The translations under genes were made by a program, and so were the position numbers. Source: a virus. From it: a stretch of DNA of 38,638 nt. The notes beneath the pieces were generated by a model, which was not told the DNA's origin, did not search any database, and saw only the letters and a program-made list of their open reading frames with translations. The stretch covers positions 1-38,638 of the IMG/VR virus record IMGVR_UViG_3300011113_000425; one strand, given 5' to 3'. How positions within the stretch are numbered: position 1 is the stretch's first letter; every line of letters begins with the position of its first letter. This document shows positions 38,416 to 38,638 of this stretch, one piece after another.

Positions 38416-38638
38416 ACCTGTATGTCTTCCATGCCGGCTGTGCGCAATCTCACAATGTGTCCGCTCATCCAGCTTTTTGAATCCAGTCCCTTCATGATGC
38501 CCAGCCAACGATTGCGTAGCAGAGCCACTTCGTTGATTATGGTTTCAAAGTCAATGACTTCATCTTCACCATCCACGTATTTTTCTGCATCTCTGCTGGT
38601 CAATGCTCGCTGATAGCCTTCCAAATACTTTTGAAAAT
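38412..38638 (-). CDS. Hypothetical helical protein, 5' part missing
   Basis: The frame is open to the right window edge; about 75 codons are seen and no stop or credible ATG lies upstream (a TTG at 38624 is a poor start). The visible part is charged and helical: YQRALTSRDAEKYVDGEDEV, then IDFETIINEVALLRNRWLGI and SGHIVRLRTAGMEDIQV. It is coupled to the methyltransferase by ATGA. The family is not recognised. Confidence 0.5.
   Translation of the reverse strand, partial: FQKYLEGYQRALTSRDAEKYVDGEDEVIDFETIINEVALLRNRWLGIMKGLDSKSWMSGHIVRLRTAGMEDIQV

Noticed and set aside
1-38638. CRISPR array, tRNA genes, IS elements or integrase
   Set aside because: No spaced repeats, cloverleaf-like segments, transposase or integrase motifs were found by reading; genes fill nearly all the window.

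Overview
The window reads as a piece of a large, strictly lytic-type T4-like (Straboviridae-related, marine or freshwater style) myovirus genome, not a bacterial chromosome. Genes are packed with 1-50 nt overlaps, mostly on the minus strand. The core replication set is recognisable: a gp41-type DnaB helicase, a gp61-type primase, a UvsW helicase, class Ia ribonucleotide reductase NrdA/NrdB and glutaredoxin. Many genes are preceded by a TAAATA box like the T4 late promoter, and a few by near-perfect sigma70 promoters. Phage-borne IscU and IscA resemble enterobacterial/proteobacterial proteins very closely, so a gamma- or betaproteobacterial host is likely; this is inference.

Layout. (1) 1-4949: a small beta-type protein cut by the window edge, glutaredoxin, nrdB, an A+T-rich methyltransferase gene wedged exactly between nrdB and nrdA, and nrdA. 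(2) 4977-8401: a small hypothetical, a tail-spike-like pectate-lyase-fold protein, and a coupled operon iscU-iscA-PD-(D/E)XK nuclease. (3) 8458-14683: a virion-protein block. Four or five of its products begin with a short M-[KRQ]-[IL]-x-E tag that looks like a prohead-protease/capsid-targeting signal, including a 626-residue fusion of a nucleotidyltransferase and a ligase-like domain. One isolated gene (11219-11644) has its own strong late promoter and terminator. (4) 14734-16487: an A+T-rich pair, a radical SAM protein with twitch-type cysteines and a possible sulfotransferase-fold partner. (5) 16487-26514: helicase, primase, a tail/baseplate protein, a DnaE-like fragment, an A+T-rich cargo gene, several conserved T4-like hypotheticals, UvsW and an AAA+ ATPase. 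(6) 26641-38638: a structural-looking protein, then a large sugar/glycan module. Two glycosyltransferase-type genes diverge from a seven-gene plus-strand operon across a perfect 16-bp palindromic promoter; a further minus-strand set converges from the right.

How it may work together. RNR and glutaredoxin supply dNTPs for gp41/gp61 replication. The Fe-S assembly pair could charge phage or host Fe-S enzymes such as the radical SAM protein. The glycan module encodes the three enzymes needed to convert UDP-GlcNAc to a UDP-2-acetamido-2,6-dideoxy-L-hexose (probably L-QuiNAc) plus several glycosyltransferases and methyltransferases, enough to build a decorated glycan on virion, DNA or cell surface.

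The most unusual signals are: exact TATAAT-N6-ATG and TAAATA-N5-9-ATG arrangements that predict leaderless early and late mRNAs; the tagged nucleotidyltransferase-ligase fusion; the cytidylyltransferase-cupin fusion; and the precise insertion of a cargo gene at the nrdA/nrdB start-stop junction. No tRNA, CRISPR, IS element or integrase was seen, and no stretch over 300 bases lacks a gene. No database search was possible, so all family names rest on motif recognition.
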